Part shown: positions 62,270 to 64,000 of the stretch, one piece after another | How the letters are laid out: each line of letters starts with the position of its first letter | How positions within the stretch are numbered: position 1 is the first letter of the stretch | Assembly: GCA_021613535.1 (NCBI GenBank) | Contig: CP075495.1 | Span: 6,634,001 to 6,698,000 of the forward strand | DNA: 64,000 bases | Source: Adineta vaga | Taxonomy: Eukaryota; Rotifera | Reading direction: 5' to 3' | The notes under the pieces: generated by a model | Database searches by the model: none | What the model was told of the DNA's origin: nothing | Seen by the model: only the letters and a program-made list of their open reading frames with translations | Translations under genes and position numbers: made by a program

Positions 62270-63887
62270 ATGTCGTATATCTTGCTTTTCTTATTATTTG
62301 GATCAATAACATTAAGTTTTACTGAAATTTCTGCTAATTTTGAACGGATAAAAGAACGATTAGAATCTTCGGGAAAACAAATCTCTATCGTAGGCTACTC
62401 TCAACCACCTGAAGCAGCTTCTTATTTGAATCATGATTTAACACAAAATGTACCACATAAAGTCAATTTAACAAAAGAAATAACTAAAAGTATTCGTGAA
62501 TGGACTCCACGTCTTCTGGCACTTGATCCAACGTGTCCATATTATTTTTCAAAATTAACTGATCCATTAATACCTGAACAAGATCGTAATCTTCTGTCGT
62601 ATTTATTAGCAAGTAAGTTTCAATAAAATTAATTTAACTTATTATCATTTTCTCTCTTATTTGTTCTTTTTTTTAAGTTGAATCCAATAAAACACTTGAA
62701 TATCCATTCATTAGTATTCTACCCGATTCTTATCGTAATGCTGTGCCACTTCTATCGATTTTTCGTTGTCATCACTTAGTTTATCCAACATCAGATTCCT
62801 TTTTTCATAATGTTGAACTTATTATTGGACCTGGTAAAACTGAATTACCTTTCGAACAACAATCAAATATGTATTCACAATTGTTTTGTTCTCTCTACGG
62901 ATGGCCACAAGTTGTCCTTGTCGATCAATCAAAACAATCGACGACAACAACAACAACAACAACAACAACATTTAACAAAGAAAGTTTCCTTTCTCAAGAA
63001 AAATTCAATGGTATCGATTTTATTTCGACAAATTTAGCACCAGGTACTTGTCTCTATGTTCCACCTGAATGGGTTATTGGTGGTGAATTAAATAATAGTA
63101 TTTCATTAAGTTATACATTAAAAAAAATTGAGAAACCAGCTTCTGATGAGGAAACATTATCATGTACAAAAACTGGTAAAACAACAATCGATAATATTGA
63201 TTTTGATATTACAGATCAATTTAATATAACTGAAATTGGTTTAGTTGTTTATTTCTATCAATATCTTAATCCTCCTTTATTCGATCGACAATATACTGCA
63301 CAAGAATTCTTTCAAAATTTTCAGTCAGATCGAAATATTTCTCAATTAGTAATGAAATGGACACCGGCATTAATTGATTTGATTAATAATACACTTTTCC
63401 AACGACTTGATCTCAATAAAGATAATAAATTTAGTGTTGATGATTATTTCGAAATCAAACGATCAAATTTAATAAATTTACAAGAATCAGTTTTGGATGT
63501 TTTGGAAAAATTACGTGTAATTATTGTCGAACAATATCAAGAATTAAATGAAACAATATCAAAATTTAGTCAACAAGTTCGTGATTCTGCCTCTCAAGGT
63601 AATATGGTGAAGCAATCGAATCACTTCTAAATGAACTACCTGATACGATTAAAGAAAAATTAGGAGAACAAAATGCTGAGGTTAAAGAAACAATAGATAA
63701 AGTGAACAAAAAGAAAACAAAAAGACCATCAAGCACTAAACAACGTGTTCGAGAAGATGATGCTTCAGTCCTATTCGATGATAAACAAGATGAAGAAATT
63801 ATTTCAAATGGTGATCAAGAACAAGAAGAAGAAATAACTGCTGAACCAGTTGATAACGATACTGAACTTCATCGTACTGATTTATAA
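62270..63887 (+). CDS. Secreted JmjC/cupin-like protein with an EF-hand (frame broken near its end)
   Basis: Not assigned to a named gene. Exon 62270-62612 encodes a signal peptide (MSYILLFLLFGSITLSFTEI); after a 65-nt intron the exon from 62678 continues in phase. A cupin/JmjC-like core is suggested by QLFCSLYGWPQVVLVDQSK and PGTCLYVPPEWVIGGELNNS followed by ISLSYTLKK, as in JmjC proteins, but I do not see the HxD iron ligands, so activity is doubtful. An EF-hand loop follows (DLNKDNKFSVDD, 63409-63444) within FQRLDLNKDNKFSVDDYFEI, then a coiled-coil-like helix and an acidic Glu-rich tail. The frame stops at 63630, yet the next frame encodes a matching continuation (EAIESLLNELPDTIKEKLGE) to 63887; one extra base near 63606 joins them into 517 residues. 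It also has a short Thr run from an ACA repeat. Confidence 0.65.
62940..62970 (+). repeat. ACA trinucleotide run encoding poly-Thr
   Basis: About nine ACA/ACG codons inside the cupin-like protein. Confidence 0.75.
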
Positions 63888-64000
63888 TGACAATAATGTG
63901 TTGATTTATCGTTTTTTCTTTCTCTCCTAGTTTTAATTAATAATAATTACATCACTAACCTTTGTTTGTCTTCGTCTGTTTTTAATGAAAATACCAGCAA

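Noticed and set aside
1-64000. Transposons, CRISPR arrays, rRNA or spliced-leader genes
   Set aside because: No transposase or reverse-transcriptase frames, long terminal repeats, regular spacer arrays or recognisable structural RNA were seen on either strand.

Overview
This is a eukaryotic nuclear window that is AT-rich and gene-dense. Most introns are GT-AG and only about 48-75 nt long; intergenic stretches are AT-rich with microsatellites and pyrimidine tracts. Gene content (argonaute, paired-class homeobox, nuclear receptors, kainate receptor, extended synaptotagmin, LOXHD1-type PLAT domains) shows an animal. Tiny introns, CGA/CGT-rich arginine codons, Gln/Ser-rich linkers and cysteine-rich lectin-like surface proteins suggest a bdelloid rotifer such as Rotaria; that is an inference, not something I could test. 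No transposon, tRNA, rRNA or CRISPR was seen. Exon limits were read by hand from splice signals and checked by reading phase.

Layout on the + strand. 1-2926: 3' part of a casein kinase 1 delta/epsilon gene with two candidate last exons. 5362-6613: unrecognised Pro/Gln-rich protein. 8153-8941: TLCD1/2-like membrane protein. 9871-11225: Phox2-like homeobox gene. 13114-16299: large disordered orphan protein. 18694-23480: extended synaptotagmin. 24225-25357: nuclear receptor broken by an in-frame stop. 25951-26543: small orphan. 26913-32509: thioredoxin-like domain, three NDK domains and four PLAT domains that appear to be one 31-exon gene. 33287-38170: slicer-competent argonaute with an optional 21-nt microexon. 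42350-45542: intact NR1-type nuclear receptor. 46594-49248: type II membrane protein with cysteine-rich modules and a lectin-like C-terminus. 54776-59334: kainate-type glutamate receptor. 62270-63887: secreted JmjC/cupin-like protein with an EF-hand.

On the - strand. 50247-51577: Rap2-like GTPase with a Cys5-Ser10 tail instead of a CAAX box. 59585-60559: ABHD17-like serine hydrolase. 60638-61595: AKAP7-like 2H phosphoesterase-domain protein ending in a CAAX motif.

The genes do not form a single pathway. Several act at membranes or in signalling: glutamate receptor, E-Syt, Rap, the ABHD17 and AKAP7 relatives, TLCD. The best candidate for something undescribed is the Trx-NDK-PLAT fusion. Four reading-frame breaks (about 14625, 15110-15180, 46678-46702, 63606) each need exactly one extra base to heal, which points to assembly indels rather than biology. 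The nonsense codon at 24833 is of a different kind and may be real.
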